Source of the DNA: Endozoicomonas sp. G2_1 | GTDB lineage: Bacteria; Pseudomonadota; Gammaproteobacteria; Enterobacterales; Alteromonadaceae | Length of the DNA stretch: 64,000 bases | Direction of reading: 5' to 3' | Assembly: GCF_017744155.1 (NCBI RefSeq) | Contig: NZ_JAGHQT010000002.1 | Span: 124,001 to 188,000, forward strand | In this document: positions 55,400 to 63,420 of the stretch, piece after piece | Layout of the letters: every line of letters begins with the position of its first letter | Position numbering within the stretch: the first letter of the stretch is position 1 | Made by a program: the position numbers and the translations under genes | The notes under the pieces: generated by a model | Database searches by the model: none | Told to the model about the DNA's origin: nothing | The model's input: the letters and a program-made list of their open reading frames with translations, nothing else

Positions 55400-55451
55400 T
55401 TAGGCGATTAGTTACTCTGTAATACGTAGCTTTAAATAACTAATCGCCTAA
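55400..55451. repeat. 15-bp inverted repeat with 22-nt spacer upstream of rlmN
   Basis: TTAGGCGATTAGTTA at 55400-55414 is repeated exactly in reverse complement at 55437-55451. It lies between the ndk terminator and the rlmN start. It could form a stem-loop in the rlmN leader or be an operator or a secondary ndk terminator; the sequence alone does not decide. Confidence 0.6.
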
Positions 55452-55465
55452 CCACCAATAAAACA

Positions 55466-55502
55466 AAAGGATTTTACCGCTTAGCAGTAAAATCCTTTGT
55501 TT
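55466..55502 (-). terminator. ndk terminator
   Basis: A perfect 12-bp inverted repeat (AAAGGATTTTAC, 55466-55477, and its complement at 55487-55498) with a 9-nt loop lies about 70 bp beyond the ndk stop. On the minus strand it is followed by TTTTGTTTTATT. Confidence 0.82.
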
Positions 55503-55569
55503 GCCTTGCCGCGAGATAAAAAATCTCGCCAACTAACTCAGAATTTAAATCACGAAGATTTAAGTAGAA

Positions 55570-56001
55570 TTAGCGAGTGCGTGGGCAAATCTCTTCGTCT
55601 GAGAAGAAGTAAGCAATTTCACGAGCAGCTGATTCTAAAGCGTCAGAACCGTGAACAGCATTTTCGTCAATTGAGTTAGCGTAATCAGCACGTAATGTAC
55701 CCGCTAGCGCTTCAGCTGGGTTAGTAGCACCCATGATTTCACGGTTTTTAAGAACAGCGTTTTCGCCTTCTAACACTTGAACCATTACAGGACCAGAAGT
55801 CATGAACTCAACTAAAGCACCAAAGAAAGGACGCTCGCTGTGCTCAGCGTAAAAACCTTCTGCTTGCTCTTTTGATAAGTGAACCATTTTTGAAGCAATG
55901 ATTTTTAAACCAGCAGTTTCAAAACGGTTGTAGATTTGACCAATAACATTTTTTGCTACTGCATCAGGTTTTACGATAGAAAAAGTACGTTCGATAGCCA
56001 T
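55570..56001 (-). CDS. ndk: Nucleoside diphosphate kinase
   Basis: Ndk moves the gamma-phosphate of ATP to other nucleoside diphosphates through a phospho-histidine. The 143-aa protein begins [20 protein letters not shown], has the catalytic His117 in NAVHGSDA and the C-terminal EICPRTR typical of the bacterial enzyme. The ATG at 56001 is used. The frame is open 17 codons further but contains no conserved sequence. It is monocistronic with a terminator before rlmN. In many relatives ndk sits next to iscX; here malic enzyme and a repeat region come between. Confidence 0.97.
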   Translation of the reverse strand: MAIERTFSIVKPDAVAKNVIGQIYNRFETAGLKIIASKMVHLSKEQAEGFYAEHSERPFFGALVEFMTSGPVMVQVLEGENAVLKNREIMGATNPAEALAGTLRADYANSIDENAVHGSDALESAAREIAYFFSDEEICPRTR

Positions 56002-56078
56002 GATAAAGCCCTTATAAATTGAAATAATTGTCGAGATCATTTTGGCGTACAAAACGATCGCTGAAAAATTTGGCGCGA

Positions 56079-56534
56079 TTATAGACTAAACCAAGACAAA
56101 AACCTACCATTATCCAACTGGTCAATAAAACTATCACAGTTACGTCGAGAAAGGCACTGAATACAGTGGTTAAATCTGCTTGCTGTTACTGCTAAATCCC
56201 TCATATTAACCTGTTCTAAGACATCTAAATATGAAGATATGGCAGGAAAACTCTGCTCGTAAGTTCGTATACTCCTGAACATATACGCTCTTTGCCATCT
56301 GACGTACATGGATGCACTAATATCTCGATAACCATGGATGGCGATAGAGACCATGGCACCGCGTTATTGCTGACATGGATGTCAGTACTTAGTTTTTGTC
56401 TGGAACAGAAAAACTGACCGTTCATCCTCGGCTCTGGCATCCTGCTTCGCTCTACCTCATATATCCATATAATCCTGAACATATACGCTCTTTGCCATCC
56501 ATGGCACCGCGTTATACCGTTCATCCTGAACATA
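56079..56534. repeat. Mosaic of short dispersed repeats between ndk and maeA
   Basis: The interval has no gene but is densely repetitive. A 27-bp sequence starting TCCTGAACATATACGCTC occurs at 56273-56299 and 56473-56499, exactly 200 bp apart. CCATGGCACCGCGTTAT occurs at 56351-56367 and 56499-56515. CCGTTCATCCT occurs at 56418-56428 and 56517-56527. TGACATGGATGTCA (56371-56384) is a near-palindrome, and other CCATGGATGG-type palindromes are nearby. Minus frames of 90-102 codons cross it and repeat the same peptide words (WQRAYMFR), so they reflect the repeats, not a gene. The type resembles mosaic intergenic repeats of Alteromonadales. Confidence 0.65.
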
Positions 56535-56536
56535 AA

Positions 56537-56567
56537 AAAACGGCTTATCCAATAGATAAGCCGTTTT
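56537..56567 (-). terminator. maeA terminator
   Basis: Arms AAAACGGCTTATC (56537-56549) and GATAAGCCGTTTT (56555-56567) with a 5-nt loop lie about 20 bp beyond the malic-enzyme stop. The A-run on the left supplies a U-run on the minus strand. Confidence 0.88.
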
Positions 56568-56587
56568 CATGTAATTCTCTACTTGAG

Positions 56588-58276
56588 TTAGTTACTCACG
56601 CGTTTGTACTGACGATACTCTGCTTGCCAGAAATTGCGCTCAATTTTATCGCGCAGCTGGTCATCAGATATCTCAAGTGCTAAGTTTTGTTGAAACGCCA
56701 CTTTCGCAATATTAAACGCAATCGCTTTGCTCAAGTCAGCAATACTGGTAATCGGCGGTAGCAATTCATTGCCGGTCTCATTGGCTAACGGCGAAGCAGC
56801 AGCGAGGGTTTCACTGGCAACCATTAACATATCGTCGGTAACACGATTAATATTTGCCGATACCACACCCAAACCAATACCAGGGAAAATATAGCTGTTG
56901 TTACACTGAGCGATAGGATAAGTGTTGCCATCGTACTCAACTGGCTCAAACGGACTACCAGATGCAACAATGGCCTTGCCTTTGGTCCATTCAATCACTT
57001 GTTCAGGTCTTGCTTCTACCTGACGTGAAGGATTACTCAATGGGAAGATAATTGGTAACTCACTGCCTGCTTTCATTGCTTTAATCACAGCTTCTGTAAA
57101 CAAGCCAGGTTGCCCTGAAACACCGATTAAAATATCAGGCTGAGCATTTTCTACTACTTCTAACAACGACGCGTATTCACCAGTCACTTGCCAATCGGCA
57201 ATAGCGTCTGTGCGTTGTACAAGTTTCGCTTGGAAATCACGTAAGCCAGTCATGCCTTGGGTTAACAAGCCGTAACGATCAACCATAAACACTTGCGATC
57301 TTGCTTGCTCAGCATCGGCTCCCTCACGAACCATTTGGCTAATGATTTGCTCGGCAATACCACAACCTGCTGAACCAGCGCCAACAAAGACGACTTTTTG
57401 GCTCGCCAATTTAACACCTTTAGCGCGACAAGCCGCTAACAGTGAACCAACAGTAACTGATGCAGTACCCTGAATATCATCGTTGAAACAGCAAATGCGA
57501 TCGCGGTAACGCTCGAGTAATGGCATTGCGTTCGGTTGCGCGAAATCTTCAAACTGCAACATAACATGAGGCCAACGGCGTTTGACGGCATTGATAAATA
57601 GCTCAACAAACTCGTCGTATTCAGCTTGGCCAATGCGCTTGTGGCGAGCGCCCATATACATTGGGTCGTTAAGTAATTTTTCGTTGTTAGTGCCAACATC
57701 TAACATCACAGGCAAACAGTAAGCAGGGCTAATACCACCACAAGCGGTGTAAAGTGATAACTTACCAATCGGAATCCCCATGCCGCCAATACCTTGGTCA
57801 CCTAAACCAAGAATGCGCTCACCATCGGTAACAACAATAACTTTTACCTTACCCTTGGTGGCATTTCGCAAGATATCATCTATTTGATGACGTTCTTCAT
57901 AAGAAATGAATAAACCGCGGTTGCTGCGATAAATATCTGAAAATTGCTCACAAGCATCACCGACCGTTGGCGTGTAAATAATTGGCAGCATTTCATCGAG
58001 ATTTTCTTGTACTAACTTGTGGAACAAGGTCTCGTTTTTATCTTGAATCGCACGCAAATAAATGTGCTTATTTATCGCGCTGTCAAAACTACTGAATTGC
58101 TTGTAACAACGCTCAACCTGCTCTTCAATAGTTTCAAAACGCGGTGGAATTAATCCGGTTAAATTAAAACTTTCGCGTTCTTGCGCACTAAATGCACTAC
58201 CTTTGTTCAACAAAGGAGTTTCTAAAAGCGTTGGGCCTGCGTATGAAATATAAAGAGGACGTCTGTTGTTAGTCAT
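56588..58276 (-). CDS. maeA: NAD-dependent malic enzyme
   Basis: The enzyme oxidatively decarboxylates malate to pyruvate, producing NADH. The 562-aa protein carries [18 protein letters not shown], the metal and malate region [44 protein letters not shown], and the NAD-binding [18 protein letters not shown]. The FPLSNPS motif and ASGSPFEPV follow. Length and the [11 protein letters not shown] segment agree with E. coli MaeA (SfcA). The gene is monocistronic with its own terminator and is separated from ndk by the repeat mosaic. Confidence 0.95.
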   Translation of the reverse strand: MTNNRRPLYISYAGPTLLETPLLNKGSAFSAQERESFNLTGLIPPRFETIEEQVERCYKQFSSFDSAINKHIYLRAIQDKNETLFHKLVQENLDEMLPIIYTPTVGDACEQFSDIYRSNRGLFISYEERHQIDDILRNATKGKVKVIVVTDGERILGLGDQGIGGMGIPIGKLSLYTACGGISPAYCLPVMLDVGTNNEKLLNDPMYMGARHKRIGQAEYDEFVELFINAVKRRWPHVMLQFEDFAQPNAMPLLERYRDRICCFNDDIQGTASVTVGSLLAACRAKGVKLASQKVVFVGAGSAGCGIAEQIISQMVREGADAEQARSQVFMVDRYGLLTQGMTGLRDFQAKLVQRTDAIADWQVTGEYASLLEVVENAQPDILIGVSGQPGLFTEAVIKAMKAGSELPIIFPLSNPSRQVEARPEQVIEWTKGKAIVASGSPFEPVEYDGNTYPIAQCNNSYIFPGIGLGVVSANINRVTDDMLMVASETLAAASPLANETGNELLPPITSIADLSKAIAFNIAKVAFQQNLALEISDDQLRDKIERNFWQAEYRQYKRVSN

Positions 58277-58404
58277 AGGTATTATTTTAGTATGTAGATT
58301 AAACCGAGTTTATTCTACAAAATTAGACAACAAAAGTACTTAGTAAAACGATATAAAGCTATACCTTTAGGTTAAGAAGCGATTTTTTGCTAATGGCTTG
58401 CTGA

Positions 58405-58605
58405 TTAATCGTACTCATCCATCCATGCCAACTGAATGGCTTCGAGTACTCGCTCACCACAGTGTTTAGGATCATCGTCAAAACGTTCAAGTGCCAATAC
58501 CCACTGCATCAGCTCGGGAAAGTGCAACGCTTTTGGATCAACTTCAGGATACTGTTCTAATAAATCCAAGGCAATTTCTTGCGAATCAATCCACTTAAGT
58601 CCCAT
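58405..58605 (-). CDS. iscX: IscX, iron-sulfur cluster assembly accessory protein
   Basis: IscX binds IscS and modulates the supply of iron and sulfur in Fe-S cluster assembly. The 66-aa protein has the typical MGLKWIDSQEIALDLLEQYPEVDPKALHFPEL core, then QWVLALERFDDDPKHCGERVLEAIQLAWMDEYD. Length is exactly usual. The ATG at 58605 follows GGAG; the longer frame upstream lacks conserved residues. It lies apart from any isc gene in this window (normally it closes the iscRSUA-hscBA-fdx operon). It may share a transcript with the 41-aa ORF just upstream. Confidence 0.93.
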   Translation of the reverse strand: MGLKWIDSQEIALDLLEQYPEVDPKALHFPELMQWVLALERFDDDPKHCGERVLEAIQLAWMDEYD

Positions 58606-58631
58606 ATTAACGCTCCAAATACTATCAAGGA

Positions 58632-58757
58632 TTAGAAAATCAGCTGAAACCAAAGGTAATCAGCGAGTAACATTAGTATAAGCCAAAATAACAACGCCCG
58701 TGTCCGGCGACAAAACTGACACTCGGTATGCCACCATTGCCGAAATTGCTCAAACAT
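58632..58757 (-). CDS. Possible 41-aa CxxC membrane protein upstream of iscX
   Basis: An open frame of 41 codons plus stop, ending 26 bp before iscX on the same strand. The first half is polar with two cysteines in a CQFC arrangement (residues 13-16), then RRTR, and the rest is a single hydrophobic helix (ALLFWLILMLLADYLWF). A basic patch before the helix fits an inward-facing N-terminus. The ribosome site is weak (TGGG about 11 bases before the ATG). Spacing to iscX fits an operon. I do not know any matching family, and chance is possible. Confidence 0.4.
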   Translation of the reverse strand: MFEQFRQWWHTECQFCRRTRALLFWLILMLLADYLWFQLIF

Positions 58758-58821
58758 AAAATAGCCCAGCATTTGTTAATTATGGCTATGATAATACCAT
58801 CAACCTATATCATTGGATCAA

Positions 58822-58845
58822 AAACGGGCACCTAAGTGCCCGTTT
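58822..58845 (-). terminator. Terminator of the M3 peptidase gene
   Basis: Arms AAACGGGCAC and GTGCCCGTTT with a 4-nt loop lie about 45 bp beyond the peptidase stop. A/T runs on both sides make it usable in both directions. Confidence 0.87.
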
Positions 58846-58888
58846 ATTTTTTTATGTTTCCACTATCACAATAGTTGAAACTAACTTT

Positions 58889-61132
58889 TTATTTTACTGG
58901 AAAGCCTCGGTCGCGCATCAAAGCGTCAACATTGGCATCTCGACCTCTAAAAGCGCGATAAGCATCTGCTGGGTCAACGGCGTTGCGTACGCTAAATAAG
59001 TGCTCAACAAGTTTTGCCGCAACGTCTTTATCGTAAAAACCACCTGGTGCTTCAGCAAATGCTTCGGCAGCATCAGAGGTAAGCACCTCCGCCCACATAT
59101 AACCATAGTATGCTGCAGAATAACCTTCGCCGCTAAACACATGGCCAAAATGCGGCGTTCTGTGGCGCATGACAATTTGACTTGGCATATTGAGCTTAGC
59201 CAATTCTTCACGCTCAAACTTATCAACATCAATGCCTGCTGGATCGATAGTGTGTAACTTCATATCGATAAGTGCGGACGCTAAATACTCAGTCGTTTTA
59301 AAGCCTTCGTTAAAGGTCGCTGCTTGTTTGATCTTTTTCACCAACTCGGCTGGCATTGGTTTGCCTGTTTTGTAGTGAACTAAATAGTTGTCGATGACTT
59401 CGTCAGTCGTTAACCAGCGCTCTAACAACTGCGATTGAAATTCAGTGTAATCTCGAACGCCGCCGTTAAGGGTTGGATAGGTAACATTAGACGACAACGA
59501 GTGTAAGGCATGTCCAAACTCGTGGAAGTAAGTCTCGGCATCATCCCAAGAAATAAGCGTAGGCTGATCTTCTTGGCCTTTGATGAAGTTAGAATTATTA
59601 GACGAGAGCACATTGGTTTTACCGTCAAACGTAGTATGACTGCGATAGCTTGTTGCCCATGCTCCAGAACGCTTACCTTTGCGGGCAAATGGGTCTAAAT
59701 ACCACAAGCCAATATGCTGGCCTGAGGTTTTGTCGGTCACTTCCCAAACGTTAACATCCGGGTGGAACACCGCCACTGAGCCATCTTCAATTGGCGTGAA
59801 GTTGAAATTAAACAAACGCCCTGCAACGTAAAACATAGCTTCACGAAGTTTATCTAGCTGTAAGTATTGCTTCACTTCATCTGAGTCTAAGTCGTACTTT
59901 TGCTTGCGCACTTTTTCCGCGTAGTAGCGGTAGTCCCATGGTTCAATACTATCGATACCGTCGAGCTCTTTTGCCAGCGCTAACATATCGGCAACTTCTT
60001 CATCGACTCGCGCGATGGCCGCCGGCCATACCGACTCCATAAGATTAATCGCATTCTCTGGCTTTTTCGCCATGCGATCTTCTAAGCGCCAAGAAGCATA
60101 GTTTTTGTAACCCAATAGGCCGATGCGCTCATGACGAAGTTGTAAGATTTCCGCGATAATTTTATTGTTGTCGAACTCATCACCATTGTCACCGCGACTG
60201 TAATAGGTTTGCCACACTTTTTTGCGCAACTCGCGCTTGGTTGAATAAGTTAAAAACGGATCCATTGATGAACGCGTATTAGTAAAGACGTACTTACCTT
60301 CCATATCGCGCTCTGCAGCGGCAGAAGCAGCAGCATTAACCACAGATTCAGGTAAACCCGACAATTGATCTTTAGTTAAAGTGTGAATGTAGTTTTCTTC
60401 ATCGGCTAAAACGTTGTTGCCAAACTTGGTGTGCAGCTCAGCTAAGCGCTGATTGATATCAGCATAGCGCTTTTTAGCGTCGCCGGTCAGGGTTGCGCCG
60501 TTGCGCGCAAAGCCGTTATAAGTTAAATCAACTAAGCGTTTTTGCTCGTCATTCAAATTAGCATTGTCTTTATTCTGATAAACTTTTTGTACACGCTTAA
60601 ACAAGGCTTCGTTTTGGTTAATTTTAGAAAAGAAAGCTGAAAGTTTTGGCGCCATTTCACCTTGAATAGCTCTAAACTCAGGCGAAGATGCGTTACTACT
60701 CCAAATGCCCCAATAACTAAAAATGCGATCGAGTGCTTGTCCGGTGCGCTCCATGGCAACAATCGTATTGTCAAATGTTGCTGGCTCTGGGTTGTTAGCA
60801 ATAGCGTCGATTTCAGCAAGATTTACTGCCATAGCGACTTCAAGTGCAGGTTTTAGGCCGGATAACTCGACTTTATCAAAGGCCGGAACACCTTGATATG
60901 GTCCTGTCCACTGCGCCAATAACAATTTAGTTGCGTCAGTGGCGTCAGCAGGAATAAAGTCGTTAATATCGACCAAGATTTTGGCTTTGCTATTCATTTG
61001 TGTTGCTTTTGCCGTTTGTGTTTGCGCTTGGTCTGAGTCATCTGCCTGTTGCTCATCTGAACAAGCGGTTAAGCCACAAGTAATAAGCCCTGAGACCAAC
61101 AGCGCTGAAATCACTTTATTGAGTTTAAACAT
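58889..61132 (-). CDS. M3-family metallopeptidase lipoprotein (Dcp-like)
   Basis: A 747-aa zinc peptidase. The signal peptide ends in the lipobox LTAC (Cys near 23), so the mature protein is membrane-anchored in the periplasm. The zinc motif HEFGH is at 537-541, and the third ligand Glu follows in the next helix region. Flanking motifs are SSNNSNFIKGQEDQPTLISWDDAETYFHEFGHALHSL and MRHRTPHFGHVFSGEGYSAAYYGYMWAEVL, which are typical of peptidyl-dipeptidase Dcp. Dcp removes C-terminal dipeptides; cytoplasmic in E. coli, but lipoprotein forms are common in marine gammaproteobacteria. Monocistronic. Confidence 0.9.
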   Translation of the reverse strand: MFKLNKVISALLVSGLITCGLTACSDEQQADDSDQAQTQTAKATQMNSKAKILVDINDFIPADATDATKLLLAQWTGPYQGVPAFDKVELSGLKPALEVAMAVNLAEIDAIANNPEPATFDNTIVAMERTGQALDRIFSYWGIWSSNASSPEFRAIQGEMAPKLSAFFSKINQNEALFKRVQKVYQNKDNANLNDEQKRLVDLTYNGFARNGATLTGDAKKRYADINQRLAELHTKFGNNVLADEENYIHTLTKDQLSGLPESVVNAAASAAAERDMEGKYVFTNTRSSMDPFLTYSTKRELRKKVWQTYYSRGDNGDEFDNNKIIAEILQLRHERIGLLGYKNYASWRLEDRMAKKPENAINLMESVWPAAIARVDEEVADMLALAKELDGIDSIEPWDYRYYAEKVRKQKYDLDSDEVKQYLQLDKLREAMFYVAGRLFNFNFTPIEDGSVAVFHPDVNVWEVTDKTSGQHIGLWYLDPFARKGKRSGAWATSYRSHTTFDGKTNVLSSNNSNFIKGQEDQPTLISWDDAETYFHEFGHALHSLSSNVTYPTLNGGVRDYTEFQSQLLERWLTTDEVIDNYLVHYKTGKPMPAELVKKIKQAATFNEGFKTTEYLASALIDMKLHTIDPAGIDVDKFEREELAKLNMPSQIVMRHRTPHFGHVFSGEGYSAAYYGYMWAEVLTSDAAEAFAEAPGGFYDKDVAAKLVEHLFSVRNAVDPADAYRAFRGRDANVDALMRDRGFPVK

Positions 61133-61218
61133 AAATTACCCCTACTAAATAACCTCAGGTTTGGATAAAAAATAGTGTATAACTATAAAATTCAAAAAGT
61201 TAGCTATTCTTATTACTT

Positions 61219-61318
61219 CTAACGAGAAATTTTTACTGATATCAAGGCGAATTTACGAGTCAATAGCTTGCCTATTGCAAGTGAATTCAACGCAGAGAGC
61301 AGTAAAAATAGCCGCTAG
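61219..61318. repeat. Imperfect palindromic element upstream of the M3 peptidase
   Basis: Outer arms CTAACGAGAAATTTTTACTG (61219-61238) and its imperfect complement at 61300-61318 enclose an inner hairpin CTTGC-CTATT-GCAAG (61267-61281), followed by TGAATTCAACGCAGAGAGC. The inner hairpin plus TGA resembles that in the 26168-26274 element. I recall elements of this plan in Alteromonadales intergenic regions. It lies between the peptidase start and the possible 71-aa ORF. Confidence 0.6.
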
Positions 61319-61329
61319 AAGCACATTAG

Positions 61330-61545
61330 TTATCCGAAGCTGAGGTTAAGTATTATTATTAAAAATTCTGTCTTTATGAAACCCATTAACGATACACAGA
61401 GAAAGGTAATAAAACCACAAACAAATTGTAAATTTGCGGTTAACAGTAAACCAGCTGCGGTGTTCAGCAATTTTATTGAGTTTATCTGGACGTTCTCTCC
61501 ATCGCTTTGACCTAAAGCCTTGCTCCTGATTAAATAGGCCATCAT
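61330..61545 (-). CDS. Possible 71-aa membrane protein (doubtful)
   Basis: An open frame of 71 codons with two hydrophobic stretches (LLNTAAGLLLTANLQFVCGFITFLC and FLIIILNLSFG). An AGGG lies about eight bases before the first of two adjacent ATGs. The gene would be divergent from the hydroxyacid dehydrogenase, with 21 bp between starts, which is tight for two promoters. The second half is AT-rich and of low complexity, and I know no family. It may be chance. Confidence 0.3.
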   Translation of the reverse strand: MMAYLIRSKALGQSDGENVQINSIKLLNTAAGLLLTANLQFVCGFITFLCVSLMGFIKTEFLIIILNLSFG

Positions 61546-61566
61546 TTACTAACCCTACCCTTGACT

Positions 61567-62520
61567 ATGCGAGCTGTTTTTCTAGACCAAGCAACCTTTA
61601 GTTCAGAGATTGATATTACTATGATTGAACAGCAGGTGAGCAAGCTAACCTGCTACCCGCTGACTAACCCAGAGCAAATTATTGAGCACTCCCGTGATGC
61701 CAATATTATTATCACCAATAAAGTTGTTTTAAACCGAGTACTACTGACTCAATTGCCTGAGTTAAAGTTAATTTGTATCGCCGCCACCGGCACCAACAAT
61801 GTTGACCTTGCTTCAGCAACCGAGCTTGGCATTTGTGTTACCAACATCACCAATTACGCCAATCAATCGGTGAGCCAATATGTTTTTGCGCAACTGCTCA
61901 ACCATTTTTCTCATATTAGTGACCACAATCAGAACGTGCGCAATAACTTATGGCAACAACACCACAGTTTTTGTTTACACGGCAAAGGTATGGAAGAGCT
62001 TGCCGGCAAAACCATCGCCATTATTGGCTATGGCAGTTTGGGCCAAGCGGTCGCAGAGCGCGCAAAAGCATTTGACTTAAACGTAATGGTCAGTGAGCAC
62101 TGTGGAGCTTCAAAAATAAGAAACGGTCGAGTCAGTTTTGAACAGGCATTAAGCCAAGCCGACATTATCAGTTTGCACTGTCCACAAACAGCAGACACTA
62201 CAAGTCTGATCAATGAAAAAAGTCTGGCGCTAGTTAAACCAAGCGCAGTCATAGTCAATACTGCGCGAGGGGGCTTGATTAACAACGACGCCTTATTAGC
62301 CGCTTTACGGGAAAAACGCATTGCTGCGGCGATCCTTGACGTGCTAGATGTCGAGCCACCGCCAGCAGATCATCCGCTAATTGCCAATAAGTTCGACAAC
62401 CTAATAATCACGGCTCATATTGCTTGGGCGAGCAAACAGGCGCAACAGCGGTTGATTGACAAAATCGCCGAAAACATCAGTGCTTTCGCAGCTAAAGAGC
62501 CGATTAATGTGGTCAATTAA
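61567..62520 (+). CDS. D-2-hydroxyacid dehydrogenase (HprA/glycerate-dehydrogenase-like)
   Basis: A 317-aa NAD(P)-dependent enzyme of the D-isomer-specific family. The NAD-binding motif is AIIGYGSLGQAVAERA. Active-site residues are Arg in VNTARGGLIN, Glu in DVEPPPADHP, and His in ITAHIAWAS. ATGTNNVDLASATELGI is the substrate-domain signature. It interconverts a 2-ketoacid and the D-hydroxyacid, with hydroxypyruvate/glycerate the best guess by resemblance to HprA. ATG 61567 is used; a TTG lies six bases upstream. The ribosome site is weak. No operon partner on the same strand. Confidence 0.87.
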   Translation: MRAVFLDQATFSSEIDITMIEQQVSKLTCYPLTNPEQIIEHSRDANIIITNKVVLNRVLLTQLPELKLICIAATGTNNVDLASATELGICVTNITNYANQSVSQYVFAQLLNHFSHISDHNQNVRNNLWQQHHSFCLHGKGMEELAGKTIAIIGYGSLGQAVAERAKAFDLNVMVSEHCGASKIRNGRVSFEQALSQADIISLHCPQTADTTSLINEKSLALVKPSAVIVNTARGGLINNDALLAALREKRIAAAILDVLDVEPPPADHPLIANKFDNLIITAHIAWASKQAQQRLIDKIAENISAFAAKEPINVVN

Positions 62521-62579
62521 TCAGCGGACTGGCTCGAAGGTCCTAGCTCGAAGGTCTTGGCTTGAAGGTCTTAGCGCCG

Positions 62580-63263
62580 CTACTCAGCAAAGATACTGGC
62601 TTTGTGACTGAGCATGGCTGAACGCAAACCATGTTTTATCTGCTGATAGGTCGCGCGATCTTTTTGGGCAAGCTCACCGGCGAAAGCTAATGCTTGCTCA
62701 GCCAATGCATCTTTGCTGTGGAGCGCATCAACAATCCCCTTAGCCAAGCACTGTTCGCCAGTATAAGCGCTCCCTAAAAACGCCATTTGTCGCAGGGTTT
62801 GGCTATCGGTAAGTTGTTCGATAATAGTATGCATCATTGGGGTAAATGGCACTTTGACATTGATTTCTGGAAAGCAAAAACGGCCGCGATCAGCGCGCAT
62901 CACCCTAAAATCACAAGCCGACGCTAGAATTGCGCCACCGGCGTATGTGTTACCATTAATAGCTGCTAATGTCGGGACATTGAGCAAATACAATCGGTAC
63001 AAGACACGTTCAAATAAATTTAAAAACTCTGCGCGCTGCTCAGCAGACAAAGACAACAACCACGGCAAGCGAATACCTGTCGTAAAGGTTTTCTCGTGGT
63101 CACTGGTAATCACCAATGCAGTATTGCCATCATAGGCCTCTACTTGATCAAAGGCTGACAAAAACTCGCGCATCACGTCGCTAGTAAAAGTGTTATCATG
63201 CTCACTTTCAATAAGTTTTAAAATATGAATATCGCCCTGACGTTCAAGTGTTAAACTGTTCAT
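62580..63263 (-). CDS. Enoyl-CoA hydratase/isomerase-like protein, short form
   Basis: A 227-aa crotonase-fold protein. The oxyanion segments are KTFTTGIRLPWLL and AINGNTYAGGAILASACDFRVM, then FCFPEINVKVPFTPMM. The missing Glu pair of true hydratases and PFTPMM are characteristic of delta3,delta2-enoyl-CoA isomerase-like members rather than hydratases. It lacks the longer C-terminal helices of the 262-aa paralogue at 15325. It is convergent with the hydroxyacid dehydrogenase, and the GNAT gene lies divergently upstream. Substrate unknown. Confidence 0.82.
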   Translation of the reverse strand: MNSLTLERQGDIHILKLIESEHDNTFTSDVMREFLSAFDQVEAYDGNTALVITSDHEKTFTTGIRLPWLLSLSAEQRAEFLNLFERVLYRLYLLNVPTLAAINGNTYAGGAILASACDFRVMRADRGRFCFPEINVKVPFTPMMHTIIEQLTDSQTLRQMAFLGSAYTGEQCLAKGIVDALHSKDALAEQALAFAGELAQKDRATYQQIKHGLRSAMLSHKASIFAE

Positions 63264-63420
63264 CCCATTGCCTACTGTTAATTATTAAAAAGCTATTAAT
63301 AACAATAATCATCAAGAAATTAAACCACTAATTTAAACAACCGTTTTAATTAGAGCTCTTTAAGAGACGACTAAAAACGTTCAACATATCACTTTAGTAT
63401 ACCCATTGAATTAAACCACC

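Noticed and set aside
56079-56533. Two minus-strand frames (91 and 102 codons)
   Set aside because: They share the same repeated words because they cross the direct repeats; no ribosome sites or domains.
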